In this document: piece after piece, positions 1-5,659 of the stretch
How positions within the stretch are numbered: the stretch's first letter is position 1
How the letters are laid out: each line of letters starts with the position of its first letter
Assembly (NCBI GenBank): GCA_024679635.1
Contig: JAIBDA010000066.1
Span: 1 to 7,274, forward strand
Source: Amphritea sp.
Lineage (GTDB): Bacteria > Pseudomonadota > Gammaproteobacteria > Pseudomonadales > Nitrincolaceae
DNA: 7,274 nt
Direction: 5' to 3'
Position numbers and translations under genes: made by a program
Notes under the pieces: generated by a model
Databases searched by the model: none
The model's input: only the letters and a program-made list of their open reading frames with translations
Told to the model about the DNA's origin: nothing

Positions 1-625
1 ACTGCTGTCGAAGATCCGCTTCTAACTGTCGAAGGTAGCGACGCTCCATGCCGACTTTGTTTTTGTGCTGTTTAATCTGTCGAGAGCGGGCAGCGATCTG
101 CTGTTGTAGCTCATCAATATCTAATAATAATCCGGCCCGCTGATCAGAAGAGATTCCATCCGCGATCAGTTGATCACGTTTTTCACTGATCTCGCGCTCA
201 TCCGCACGCTGTTGTTTCCTCAGTCGCTGAAGCGCCCTGGTAGCCCGTTCCAGCCGGTCAACCTGCTCGAAAGCTTCACCGCCCAATTCAAAGCCCCGCT
301 CAAAGTCGGGAAACAAGTGAGAGCTACAGGCCTGTGGATAAGCCTGCCCGGCACGGGCCCTTTTATAACCATTAGCAGCAGTACAATAACGCACAATACC
401 CCGGTCATAGCCCAGCAGATATTCCTCCATCTGCGGCACAACACCATAATCAGAGCAAGCTTCACGGTGTTGTTCTAGCCGTTCAGCAGAACGCCCAACC
501 ACCCCGTCATTAAACCCGATCAGCTCCCAATCAGCCGTCAGGCAGCTTTCACGGTCAAGGGTCGCACAGCCCACCAGACTCAAACTGAGTCCCAGGCTAA
601 GTAATAATTTAACAGTCTTTTTCAT
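1..625 (-). CDS. DUF2799 family lipoprotein (YfiL-like), C-terminus off the left edge
   Basis: An open frame starts at the ATG at 625-623 and runs off the left edge, showing 208 codons. AGGGG lies five bases before the start. Residues 1-19 form a lipoprotein signal peptide ending in the lipobox L17-V18-G19-C20. The next residue is Ala rather than Asp, so an outer-membrane location is expected. Residues 28-100 match the DUF2799 pattern as I recall it: CLTADW, an IG-x(2)-DG-x(2)-G motif, a Y-x(2)-G-x(3)-G repeat and YC near residue 80. Four mature cysteines (28, 57, 81, 100) could form disulfides in the periplasm. From about residue 118 the chain is highly charged and rich in Leu, Gln and Arg, as in a coiled coil, up to the edge. 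The family has no known biochemical function that I can cite. It appears to be a single gene downstream of phhB on the same strand. Confidence 0.85.
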   Translation of the reverse strand, partial: MKKTVKLLLSLGLSLSLVGCATLDRESCLTADWELIGFNDGVVGRSAERLEQHREACSDYGVVPQMEEYLLGYDRGIVRYCTAANGYKRARAGQAYPQACSSHLFPDFERGFELGGEAFEQVDRLERATRALQRLRKQQRADEREISEKRDQLIADGISSDQRAGLLLDIDELQQQIAARSRQIKQHKNKVGMERRYLRQLEADLRQQ

Positions 626-763
626 ATACCCCTATGAGCCCTCTGTCGTAAATTGGAACAGCGTTATAAAGGAATTACGTCTGAGGCCATTATCGCAGAA
701 ACAAACTGAACCAAAACAAAATAGAAAACAAGCAACGCTCTCTTACGAGGAACAACCTTACGC

Positions 764-1105
764 TTAGGGGTTAAGCGCATCGACCTTAGCTGCACAGATG
801 AAATCATTCTCGGATAAGCCACCAATCGCGTGGGTACTAAAACGCACCAGGCAATGGTTATAGCCAACCTCAAAATCGGGATGATGATTTTCATTATTGG
901 CAATCCAGGCCAGCGCATTCACAAACGCCATAGTCCGATAAAACCCTTTAAAGCAAAAGTCTTTAAAGATTTCCCGATTCTGAGCATCAAGTTGCCAACC
1001 TGAATCCAGCTGGGAAAACAGCTGCATAAGCTCATCATGGTTCAGCGCCGCCATACCTCCATCGCAAGGAGTACAGGAACGATTAGTCAGCGATTCTTCA
1101 TTCAT
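764..1105 (-). CDS. phhB: Pterin-4a-carbinolamine dehydratase
   Basis: This 113-residue protein has the usual length for the family. It dehydrates 4a-hydroxytetrahydrobiopterin (pterin-4a-carbinolamine), recycling the pterin cofactor of aromatic amino acid hydroxylases in the cytoplasm. The active-site signature is present: H74-H75-P76 within ENHHPDF, Y82, T91-H92, then GGL at 95-97 and D101, followed by the A-x-VD end. A C11-x-x-C14 pair followed by GG sits near the N-terminus, as in many bacterial homologs. The ATG at 1105-1103 is preceded by a GGGGG run that could serve as a weak ribosome binding site. No phenylalanine hydroxylase (phhA) gene is in the window, so the partner reaction cannot be judged here; some relatives are thought to act elsewhere, for example near molybdenum cofactor enzymes. 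The DUF2799 gene follows after 138 bases and may or may not be co-transcribed, as I see no convincing terminator between them. Confidence 0.93.
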   Translation of the reverse strand: MNEESLTNRSCTPCDGGMAALNHDELMQLFSQLDSGWQLDAQNREIFKDFCFKGFYRTMAFVNALAWIANNENHHPDFEVGYNHCLVRFSTHAIGGLSENDFICAAKVDALNP

Positions 1106-1382
1106 TCTCAGGCCCCCAGATTTTTCATCACTATGTCGTATGCCCGTTCAGGTCCGGCTTTGTTAGGCTAACGAGGCTTATAAAATTCATATTCAGCAGA
1201 TACAGTATAGACAGTCCCTTATACAGAGTTGTCGAAAGATAACCTGTGCTACCCGCTCTGTTTAAGCTATATTCCCCTGCACCAAAGTTGATCGGTTAAC
1301 TCTTCCGCAAAAACTGGGGATATACCAGCCCCACATTCCAGCTAGAGGCTGGTGTAAAAAGAGATATTGCAGGAAAAACCTT
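1106..1382. promoter_or_regulatory. Divergent intergenic region between phhB and the FmdB-like gene
   Basis: This 277-base non-coding spacer must hold the start signals for phhB (leftward) and the FmdB-like/cytochrome pair (rightward). AT-rich candidate -10 boxes occur (for example TATATT near 1268), but none has a good -35 partner, so I do not assign a promoter. An 11-base odd-centred palindrome GTTAG-G-CTAAC lies at 1162-1172. A cluster of competing stems lies at 1315-1353 and is listed separately. Confidence 0.5.
1315..1353 (+). repeat. Overlapping inverted repeats in the leader of the FmdB-like gene
   Basis: Three stems compete here. TGGGG (1315-1319) can pair with CCCCA (1329-1333). ACCAGCC (1324-1330) can pair with GGCTGGT (1347-1353). 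CCAGC (1338-1342) can pair with GCTGG (1348-1352). The pairings are mutually exclusive because they share bases. They lie 30-68 bases before the ATG of the FmdB-like gene. No U-tract follows on the plus strand, so this is not a plus-strand terminator. A regulatory role is inference. Confidence 0.4.
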
Positions 1383-1634
1383 ATGCCTACTTACGATTAC
1401 CGTTGCGACACTACCGGTGAAGTTTTTGAAGTACGCCATCCGATGGCGCTAAAGCTCTCAACCTGGGCCGACCTCTGTGATGTCGGCGGCTTCGATAGCG
1501 GTACGACCCCTGCTGAGACGCCAGTAACTAAACTGCTCAGTACCGGTGGTGGTGTTAGTATTAAACCCCTTAAAAACGCCGAAGCCCCGCCTTGTATGAG
1601 CGGTGCCGGTTGTCCCGGACGTTGCGGTATTTGA
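1383..1634 (+). CDS. FmdB-like small zinc-ribbon protein
   Basis: This 83-residue cytoplasmic protein begins MPTYDYRC, the hallmark start of the FmdB/zinc-ribbon family (typically MP-x-YEYRC). It lacks the second cysteine of the first CxxC knuckle, having C8-D-T-T-G instead. The remaining cysteines are C32 in the middle and C71, C77 and C81 in a Gly/Cys-rich tail ending RCGI. The middle segment (LSTWADLCDVGGFD, then TPAETPV) resembles a gammaproteobacterial subgroup of short zinc-ribbon proteins, as I remember it. AGGA about ten bases before the ATG supports the start. It is followed one base later by the cytochrome b562-like gene, so the two are almost certainly co-transcribed and perhaps translationally coupled. 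The FmdB name comes from a proposed regulator of formamidase; the role here is unknown. Metal binding is likely from the cysteines but is not shown. Confidence 0.8.
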   Translation: MPTYDYRCDTTGEVFEVRHPMALKLSTWADLCDVGGFDSGTTPAETPVTKLLSTGGGVSIKPLKNAEAPPCMSGAGCPGRCGI

Positions 1635-1635
1635 G

Positions 1636-2058
1636 ATGTCGATGATTACTCTGTTAAAAACACCATTAACCGCTCTTCTGCTGGGCCTGTTACTCACAAC
1701 CCCGGTTTCAGCAGGAAAGTTGAAACCGACTATGAAAGAGATTCGCCTGCACTACAAAGAGGCGATTGAGACCAGCAAGCCGGCGCAATTCAATCAACAT
1801 ATCCAGCTTTTCCTAGTCGAACTGAAAACCGCCCGGAATTTTGAATTTTCACCCGAACGCAAAGCATTATCTCTGGAAGGCCTGAATAAGGTACGAGACA
1901 TTGTCAGCAGCCTGCCAGAAGCAACCGAGGCAAACCTGGCAACACTGCAAACTGAGCTAAAGCAGGTTGATCAGCTGAGAGAAAGCTATCACAAGAAAGT
2001 TAAGCCGGGCGTCCTTGATCTTCTGATCGACACACTGAAAGAAGCGATGGGGTTCTGA
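1636..2058 (+). CDS. Secreted cytochrome b562-like protein with C-terminal extension
   Basis: This 140-residue protein starts with a signal peptide: a Lys, then a Leu-rich core at about 11-20, then TTPVSA before a likely cut after A26. The mature chain begins GKLKPTM, placing Met33 at mature position 7, the position of the haem-ligand Met in E. coli cytochrome b562. Near the other end R115-E-S-Y-H119 matches the R-x-A-Y-H motif that carries the His ligand in that family. Between them are helical, charged segments consistent with a four-helix bundle. It differs from the E. coli protein in two ways: the Met-to-His spacing is about nine residues shorter, and a 21-residue tail containing VLDLLIDTLKEAM follows the His. 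The ATG at 1636 lies one base after the stop of the FmdB-like gene; a second ATG at 1642 is also possible. The longer frame from 1603 is rejected because it overlaps that gene and would bury the signal peptide. Electron transfer or haem binding in the periplasm is inferred. Confidence 0.75.
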   Translation: MSMITLLKTPLTALLLGLLLTTPVSAGKLKPTMKEIRLHYKEAIETSKPAQFNQHIQLFLVELKTARNFEFSPERKALSLEGLNKVRDIVSSLPEATEANLATLQTELKQVDQLRESYHKKVKPGVLDLLIDTLKEAMGF

Positions 2059-2066
2059 GCAACCCC
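2049..2066 (+). terminator. Possible weak hairpin over the cytochrome stop codon
   Basis: GGGGTT (2049-2054) and AACCCC (2061-2066) form a six-pair stem around a six-base loop that includes part of the TGA stop. Only TT follows on the plus strand, so termination would be inefficient. It lies between the converging cytochrome and trmB genes and may serve both directions. Confidence 0.35.
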
Positions 2067-2109
2067 TTAGCCAGGCTTCCAATAAACTCAATCGTCAAAA
2101 CCCCAGAAC

Positions 2110-2844
2110 TTAGTCCGCCGTTCTTTCAAACATCAGGTCCCAAACGCCGTGGCCGAGACGCTCACCGCGCTTCTGGAACTTAGTCACAGGACGCCACTCC
2201 GGCTGCGGAGCAAATGCCTGATCGCCGGCAACATTACGGTAGCCCGGTGCCACTGACATTACTTCCATCATATGTTCAGCGTAGTTTTCCCAATCGGTCG
2301 CCATATGAAACTGGCCACCCACTTTGAGTTTTTTACGAATCGTTTCGGCAAAAGCCGTCTGGACAATACGACGCTTTTTATGCTTTTTCTTATGCCACGG
2401 GTCCGGGAAAAACAGTTGTAAGGTACTCAAGCTACCATCGGGAATACACTGCGCCAGCACTTCGATCGCATCATCGCAAAAAACCCGGATATTGCTCAGA
2501 CCTTCTTTCTCGACATTCCTCAGTAATCGACCAACACCAGGACGGTGTACTTCGATACCAATGTAGTTCTTCTCCGGCTGGTCTTTGGCCATCTCTATCA
2601 AAGAATCGCCCATACCAAAGCCGATCTCCAAAACCACAGGGGCTTCCCGTCCAAAGACTTCAGCAAGGTCGAGTTTCCCCTGACTCAGCTCTAAGCCCAT
2701 CTCCGGCCACGCCCTGTCCATCGCCTTCTGCTGGCCTTCGGTCATACGACCGGCACGCAGCACGAAGCTTTTAACGGTACGCATATATTTTTCCCCGACG
2801 GGCTGCTCTGGGGACTGCTGTTCAGTTTTGTTATCTTCTGACAT
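2110..2844 (-). CDS. trmB: tRNA (guanine-N7-)-methyltransferase
   Basis: TrmB uses S-adenosylmethionine to make m7G46 in the variable loop of many tRNAs in the cytoplasm. The 244-residue length is normal. A low-complexity, Gln/Glu-rich N-terminus (about 1-18) precedes the class I methyltransferase fold. EIGFGMG at 73-79 is SAM-binding motif I, and G96-I-E-V-H-R-P-G is the next strand-loop. [16 protein letters not shown] at 144-159 is the hallmark TrmB catalytic and tRNA-binding motif. [10 protein letters not shown] at 183-192 and [17 protein letters not shown] at 221-237 complete the family signature. The ATG at 2844-2842 has only a weak AAGAG upstream. It sits downstream of thiG but is separated from it by a strong hairpin at 2870-2895, with a plausible promoter of its own at 2949-2977. 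The thiG-trmB order is shared with Pseudomonas. Confidence 0.97.
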   Translation of the reverse strand: MSEDNKTEQQSPEQPVGEKYMRTVKSFVLRAGRMTEGQQKAMDRAWPEMGLELSQGKLDLAEVFGREAPVVLEIGFGMGDSLIEMAKDQPEKNYIGIEVHRPGVGRLLRNVEKEGLSNIRVFCDDAIEVLAQCIPDGSLSTLQLFFPDPWHKKKHKKRRIVQTAFAETIRKKLKVGGQFHMATDWENYAEHMMEVMSVAPGYRNVAGDQAFAPQPEWRPVTKFQKRGERLGHGVWDLMFERTAD

Positions 2845-2860
2845 CGATCTGGACTCTTAT

Positions 2861-2895
2861 TAAAACAAAGCAGCCTGATCAACAGATCAGGCTGC
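2861..2895 (-). terminator. Intrinsic terminator between thiG and trmB
   Basis: A perfect 11-bp stem is formed by GCAGCCTGATC (2870-2880) and GATCAGGCTGC (2885-2895), with a four-base loop. Read on the minus strand it is followed by TTTGTTTTA (2869-2861), a good U-tract; the other direction has none. It should end thiS-thiG transcripts. It lies about 16 bases before the trmB ATG, so any upstream promoter for trmB must read through it. Confidence 0.88.
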
Positions 2896-2948
2896 GGTAA
2901 CATATCACCCACGGAAACACTTAAGAAGCAATCCCGTGAAACATGCTA

Positions 2949-2977
2949 TTTATAGGCTTTTGTCGGCATTATCCCAA
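2949..2977 (-). promoter_or_regulatory. Candidate sigma-70 promoter for trmB
   Basis: On the minus strand a -35 box TTGGGA (2977-2972, 4 of 6 to consensus) is followed after exactly 17 bases by the -10 box TATAAA (2954-2949, 5 of 6). It starts just after the thiG stop. Transcription would begin near 2942, leaving a leader of roughly 98 bases that contains the 11-bp terminator hairpin. Confidence 0.5.
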
Positions 2978-2984
2978 CAATTAA

Positions 2985-3785
2985 TCACAACTTACCGACA
3001 ATTCGACCTTCCATTGGAGAAGATGCGCTGGCATATTTCTTCCGCGGCATACGCCCAGCAAGGAAAGCTCCCCGACCCGCTTCAACCGCCTTACGCATCG
3101 CTATAGCCATCATAATAGGGTCCCGGGCGCCAGCAATGGCTGAGTTCATCAACACCGCTTCACAGCCCATCTCCATCGCTACTGCTGCTTCAGAAGCGGT
3201 ACCGACACCGGCATCCACCAGTACAGGTACTTTACAATCTTCCATAATCACATTGATATTGTGAGGATTGAGGATACCCAGACCGGAACCGATCATAGAT
3301 CCCAGCGGCATAATAGAGACACAACCGATCGCTTCCAACTCTTTAGCCACAATCGGATCGTCACTGGTATATACCATTACTTTGAAGCCATCCTGCACCA
3401 ATTTATCGGCGGCTTTGATGGTTTCAACCACGTTAGGGTACAAGGTTTTCTCATCACCCAGCACTTCTAGCTTCACCAGATCGTGACCATCCATCAATTC
3501 ACGGGCCAACATACAGGTACGCACCGCATCGGCAGCGTTGAAGCAACCTGCAGTATTCGGCAGGATGGTATATTTATCAGGGGAGATCACATCCAGCAGA
3601 TTCGGCTCATCGGGATTCTGACCGATGTTAGTACGGCGTACCGCTACAGTGACAATCTCAGCACCACTGGCTTCAATTGCCAGGCGAGTCTCTTCCATAT
3701 CACGGTATTTGCCCGTCCCGATCAATAGACGGGACTGAAAGCTGCGACCTGCAATAATCAAAGGATCATTATGTTGTTCAGACAT
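2985..3785 (-). CDS. thiG: Thiazole synthase
   Basis: ThiG is a cytoplasmic TIM-barrel enzyme that condenses 1-deoxy-D-xylulose 5-phosphate, dehydroglycine and the sulfur carried by ThiS thiocarboxylate into the thiazole phosphate precursor of thiamine. The 266-residue length is normal. Recognisable parts are [10 protein letters not shown] at 18-27, the TVAVRR strand at 46-51, and LPNTAGC at 75-81. The Schiff-base lysine is K105 in LVKLEVLGD. Phosphate-binding loops are [10 protein letters not shown] at 161-170 and [10 protein letters not shown] at 191-200, and the MNSAIAGA motif lies at 213-220. GGGTAGAG upstream of the ATG at 3785-3783 is a reasonable ribosome binding site. It follows thiS by 50 bases and ends 89 bases before the terminator stem. 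The glycine or tyrosine oxidase partner (ThiO or ThiH) is not in the window. Confidence 0.98.
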   Translation of the reverse strand: MSEQHNDPLIIAGRSFQSRLLIGTGKYRDMEETRLAIEASGAEIVTVAVRRTNIGQNPDEPNLLDVISPDKYTILPNTAGCFNAADAVRTCMLARELMDGHDLVKLEVLGDEKTLYPNVVETIKAADKLVQDGFKVMVYTSDDPIVAKELEAIGCVSIMPLGSMIGSGLGILNPHNINVIMEDCKVPVLVDAGVGTASEAAVAMEMGCEAVLMNSAIAGARDPIMMAIAMRKAVEAGRGAFLAGRMPRKKYASASSPMEGRIVGKL

Positions 3786-3835
3786 TATTCTCTACCCAGT
3801 TAAATTCTGTTATCTGTTCTGGTAAATCCAGGCGC

Positions 3836-4036
3836 CTAGCCGCCACCGATCGCATGAACGACCTCAACTCTGTCGCCGTCCTTCAGCACTGTTTCAGCGT
3901 GCTGGCTCCGGGGAACAATCTCCAGGTTCAATTCGACGGCTACACGTCGCTCCCCAAGCTCTATCTGTTCAAGCAGGGCGGTAATCGAGGCGCCTTGCTG
4001 AACCTCGAGACTGTCACCATTTAGCTGTATCTGCAT
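3836..4036 (-). CDS. thiS: Sulfur carrier protein ThiS
   Basis: This 66-residue ubiquitin-like protein ends in Gly-Gly, here within HAIGGG. In the known pathway the terminal Gly is adenylated by ThiF, converted to a thiocarboxylate, and used by ThiG to donate sulfur to the thiazole ring. The N-terminal strand MQIQLNGD and the VVHAIGGG end are typical of ThiS, and the length matches the family. It begins 19 bases after the DUF423 gene and is followed 50 bases later by its partner thiG, so all three are probably one transcript. Only a poor ribosome binding site (GTGGA, rather far upstream) is visible, suggesting coupling to the gene before. ThiF is not in the window; related E1 enzymes such as MoeB could serve. 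Confidence 0.96.
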   Translation of the reverse strand: MQIQLNGDSLEVQQGASITALLEQIELGERRVAVELNLEIVPRSQHAETVLKDGDRVEVVHAIGGG

Positions 4037-4055
4037 TGAGGTTAATCCACTTTTA

Positions 4056-4433
4056 TTAACTTAACTGCCGGTAAGCAACCCGGCCAAGATTCATCCAGCC
4101 CGCCAGAAACAGAAGACCGCCTATCGGGGTTACTGCGCCAAGCCAATGCTGACCACTCAGCGCCATCGCATACAGACTACCGCTGAAAAAAATAATGCCC
4201 GCCAGGAACAATACCGCTGTCAGAGATAGCCCCTTAATCGGTTGTCGCAGCATCAACAGCCCCACACCCAGCAAAGCCAAAGTATGAAACATCTGATACT
4301 GAATGCCGGTTTGCAGCACTTCATACAGCCGACTGCTGAGTTGTTCTTTGAGCAGATGAGCGCCAAAGGCACCAAAAGCGACAGAGATAAACCCACTAAA
4401 GGCACTGCATAATATAATTAGACGGGCAGACAT
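4056..4433 (-). CDS. DUF423 family inner-membrane protein (YgdD-like)
   Basis: This 125-residue protein is almost all membrane. Four hydrophobic helices lie at about 5-27, 46-63, 71-91 and 97-116. Family motifs include GAFGAH at 21-26, Q47-x-x-H50 between helices 1 and 2, FSGSLY at 83-88 and TPIGG at 102-106. The length is typical of DUF423. No biochemical function is established that I can name. It has a candidate extended -10 promoter just upstream, after the rpoH terminator, and it is the first gene of a unit with thiS and thiG. That link may be only transcriptional convenience, since this family is common in genomes away from thiamine genes. GGAA about seven bases before the ATG is a modest ribosome binding site. 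Confidence 0.92.
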   Translation of the reverse strand: MSARLIILCSAFSGFISVAFGAFGAHLLKEQLSSRLYEVLQTGIQYQMFHTLALLGVGLLMLRQPIKGLSLTAVLFLAGIIFFSGSLYAMALSGQHWLGAVTPIGGLLFLAGWMNLGRVAYRQLS

Positions 4434-4460
4434 ACTGTGTTCCGGATGTTTGAGAAGGCT

Positions 4461-4469
4461 ATTCTAACA
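4461..4469 (-). promoter_or_regulatory. Candidate extended -10 promoter for the DUF423-thiS-thiG unit
   Basis: On the minus strand TGT precedes TAGAAT (4466-4461), giving a TGn extended -10 with 5 of 6 matches in the hexamer. The -35 region is poor (TTATCG at 17-base spacing). It lies directly after the rpoH terminator and about 28 bases before the DUF423 start, which is the right place for the unit's own promoter. No TPP riboswitch is visible in the short leader. Confidence 0.45.
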
Positions 4470-4492
4470 AAGCTAAGCGGTGGCGATAAGCA

Positions 4493-4524
4493 ATAAAAAA
4501 GCCGCGCTCATCAGAGGGCGGCTT
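4493..4524 (-). terminator. Intrinsic terminator of rpoH
   Basis: On the minus strand AAGCCGC (4524-4518) pairs with GCGGCTT (4505-4499) around a 12-base loop and is followed by a run of T with one A (4498-4493). It lies about 20 bases after the rpoH stop, which is itself a tandem TGA-TAA. Confidence 0.9.
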
Positions 4525-4543
4525 ATTTGATCAGAACGGCTTA

Positions 4544-5401
4544 TCAGGCTTCTAGCATTGAGGCCTTAATCTTTTTCATCGCGTTCTTTTCTAACTGACG
4601 GATACGCTCGGCAGACACTTCGTAGCGAGCGGCTAATTGATGCAGAGTCGCTTTTTCTTCACCCAGCCAGCGCTGCATCAGAATATCTCGGCTGCGCTCA
4701 TCTAACTGTTCCATCGCAGCACTCAGACGCTGATTGGAATCAGCGGCCCAGTTCGAATCTTCCAGCTGACTGGCAGGATCCTGATTGTGATCTTCAAGGA
4801 AATAAGCCGGAGACTGATAAGCTCGCTCATCGTCATCACCAACCGGAGCATCGAAAGCCATATCGGCGCTGCTCATCCGGCCTTCCATCTCCCGAACAAC
4901 ATGCTCACCCACACCCAGATCTTCCGCCATAGCGGTAACTTCAGCGTTGTTTAACCAACCCAGGTTTTTCTTCTTACTGCGCAGGTTAAAGAACAACTTA
5001 CGCTGCGCTTTGGTGGTCGCAACTTTAACAATACGCCAGTTGCGCAGGATAAATTCATGCATCTCTGCCTTAATCCAGTGCACCGCAAAGGAAACCAGAC
5101 GAACACCCATAGTCGGGTCAAAACGTTTGACCGCTTTCATCATGCCCACATTGCCTTCCTGAATCAGGTCTGCCTGAGAAAGGCCATAACCGGAGTAGGA
5201 TTTCGCAACATGAACAACAAATCGCATATGCGACAAGACCAGCTGACGTGCAGCTTCAAGGTCATTCTGGTAATAGAGTCGCTCTGCCAGTTCACGTTCT
5301 TCCTCTACTGTAAGCACAGGAATAGATGTTACCTGACGTATGTATGCCTCCAGATTCTGGCCCGGAGATAATACTTTAGCGACCTGCAGGCTTTTGCCCA
5401 T
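4544..5401 (-). CDS. rpoH: RNA polymerase heat-shock sigma factor (sigma-32)
   Basis: This 285-residue group 3 sigma factor directs RNA polymerase to chaperone and protease promoters. Region 1.2 lies at about 17-45. Region 2 includes [17 protein letters not shown] at 68-84 (core binding) and the [21 protein letters not shown] block at 94-114 (-10 recognition and melting). The diagnostic RpoH box QRKLFFNLR is at 133-141 and separates it from RpoD and RpoS. Region 4 ends with the helix-turn-helix [18 protein letters not shown] at 254-271 (-35 recognition). Length matches E. coli RpoH. The ATG at 5401-5399 is supported by GAGG seven bases upstream. It follows ftsX after 254 bases rather than being tightly linked, and has its own sigma-E type promoter. 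It ends with a tandem stop and an intrinsic terminator. Confidence 0.98.
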   Translation of the reverse strand: MGKSLQVAKVLSPGQNLEAYIRQVTSIPVLTVEEERELAERLYYQNDLEAARQLVLSHMRFVVHVAKSYSGYGLSQADLIQEGNVGMMKAVKRFDPTMGVRLVSFAVHWIKAEMHEFILRNWRIVKVATTKAQRKLFFNLRSKKKNLGWLNNAEVTAMAEDLGVGEHVVREMEGRMSSADMAFDAPVGDDDERAYQSPAYFLEDHNQDPASQLEDSNWAADSNQRLSAAMEQLDERSRDILMQRWLGEEKATLHQLAARYEVSAERIRQLEKNAMKKIKASMLEA

Positions 5402-5408
5402 TACACAA

Positions 5409-5412
5409 CCTC
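5409..5412 (-). promoter_or_regulatory. Ribosome binding site of rpoH
   Basis: GAGG on the minus strand sits seven bases before the rpoH ATG. Its core AGGT (5411-5408) can pair with part of ACACCT (minus strand 5435-5430) in the presumed leader, which could partly hide it. Confidence 0.6.
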
Positions 5413-5451
5413 ATTACTCGTTCATTTAAAGGTGTCAAAATAAGTTACTGC

Positions 5452-5479
5452 TATGACACGCTCTTATCGGATAAGTTCC
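5452..5479 (-). promoter_or_regulatory. Sigma-E type promoter of rpoH
   Basis: On the minus strand GGAACTT (5479-5473) is followed after 16 bases by TCATA (5456-5452). This matches the RpoE consensus (GGAACTT, about 16 bases, TCnnA). Transcription would start near 5446, giving a leader of about 45 bases. E. coli rpoH is known to have a sigma-E dependent promoter, so the biology fits. Confidence 0.8.
5463..5475. repeat. Palindrome inside the rpoH sigma-E promoter
   Basis: CTTATC-G-GATAAG is a perfect inverted repeat with a single central base. It fills much of the spacer of the sigma-E promoter and shares three bases (5473-5475) with its -35 element. It lies upstream of the predicted start site, so it would act as a DNA operator rather than an RNA hairpin. 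No protein is assigned. Confidence 0.5.
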
Positions 5480-5630
5480 GACTATAAAAATCGCTACAGC
5501 TCACCACCATCAACAACCACATTTATACATATAGCTATAGCGAACCAACTACGATAGCGAGAAGACTAGCAGATGACAAGTCCTACGGGGTACCGACTTT
5601 ACCAATATTTACATTCAAATTTGTATTATC

Positions 5631-5659
5631 AGTATATTATCCATTGTACGGCCTTTTAA
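5631..5659 (-). promoter_or_regulatory. Possible distal sigma-70 promoter overlapping the ftsX stop
   Basis: On the minus strand TTAAAA (5659-5654, 4 of 6) and TATACT (5636-5631, 5 of 6) are spaced by 17 bases. It could give a long rpoH transcript with a leader of more than 200 bases. The stretch is AT-rich, so a chance match is quite possible. Confidence 0.35.

Noticed and set aside
220..465. A minus-strand open frame of 81 codons with hydrophobic stretches
   Set aside because: It lies within the DUF2799 gene in another frame. The other frame has a lipobox, a ribosome binding site and recognisable family motifs.
664..918. A minus-strand open frame of 84 codons overlapping the 3' half of phhB
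   Set aside because: It overlaps a well-supported enzyme in a different frame and resembles no family I know.
1309..1333. Minus-strand hairpin TGGGG/CCCCA followed by TTTTT, resembling a terminator
   Set aside because: No minus-strand gene lies upstream to be terminated, and the stem is only five pairs. Kept only as a note under the competing stems.
1603..1635. Upstream extension of the cytochrome b562-like gene to an ATG at 1603
   Set aside because: It overlaps the FmdB-like gene and would put 11 residues in front of a clean signal peptide; the ATG at 1636 fits better.
5433..5438. A perfect TTGACA on the minus strand upstream of rpoH
   Set aside because: No acceptable -10 box lies 16-18 bases downstream; the sequence there is the ribosome binding site region. 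The sigma-E boxes explain this region better.
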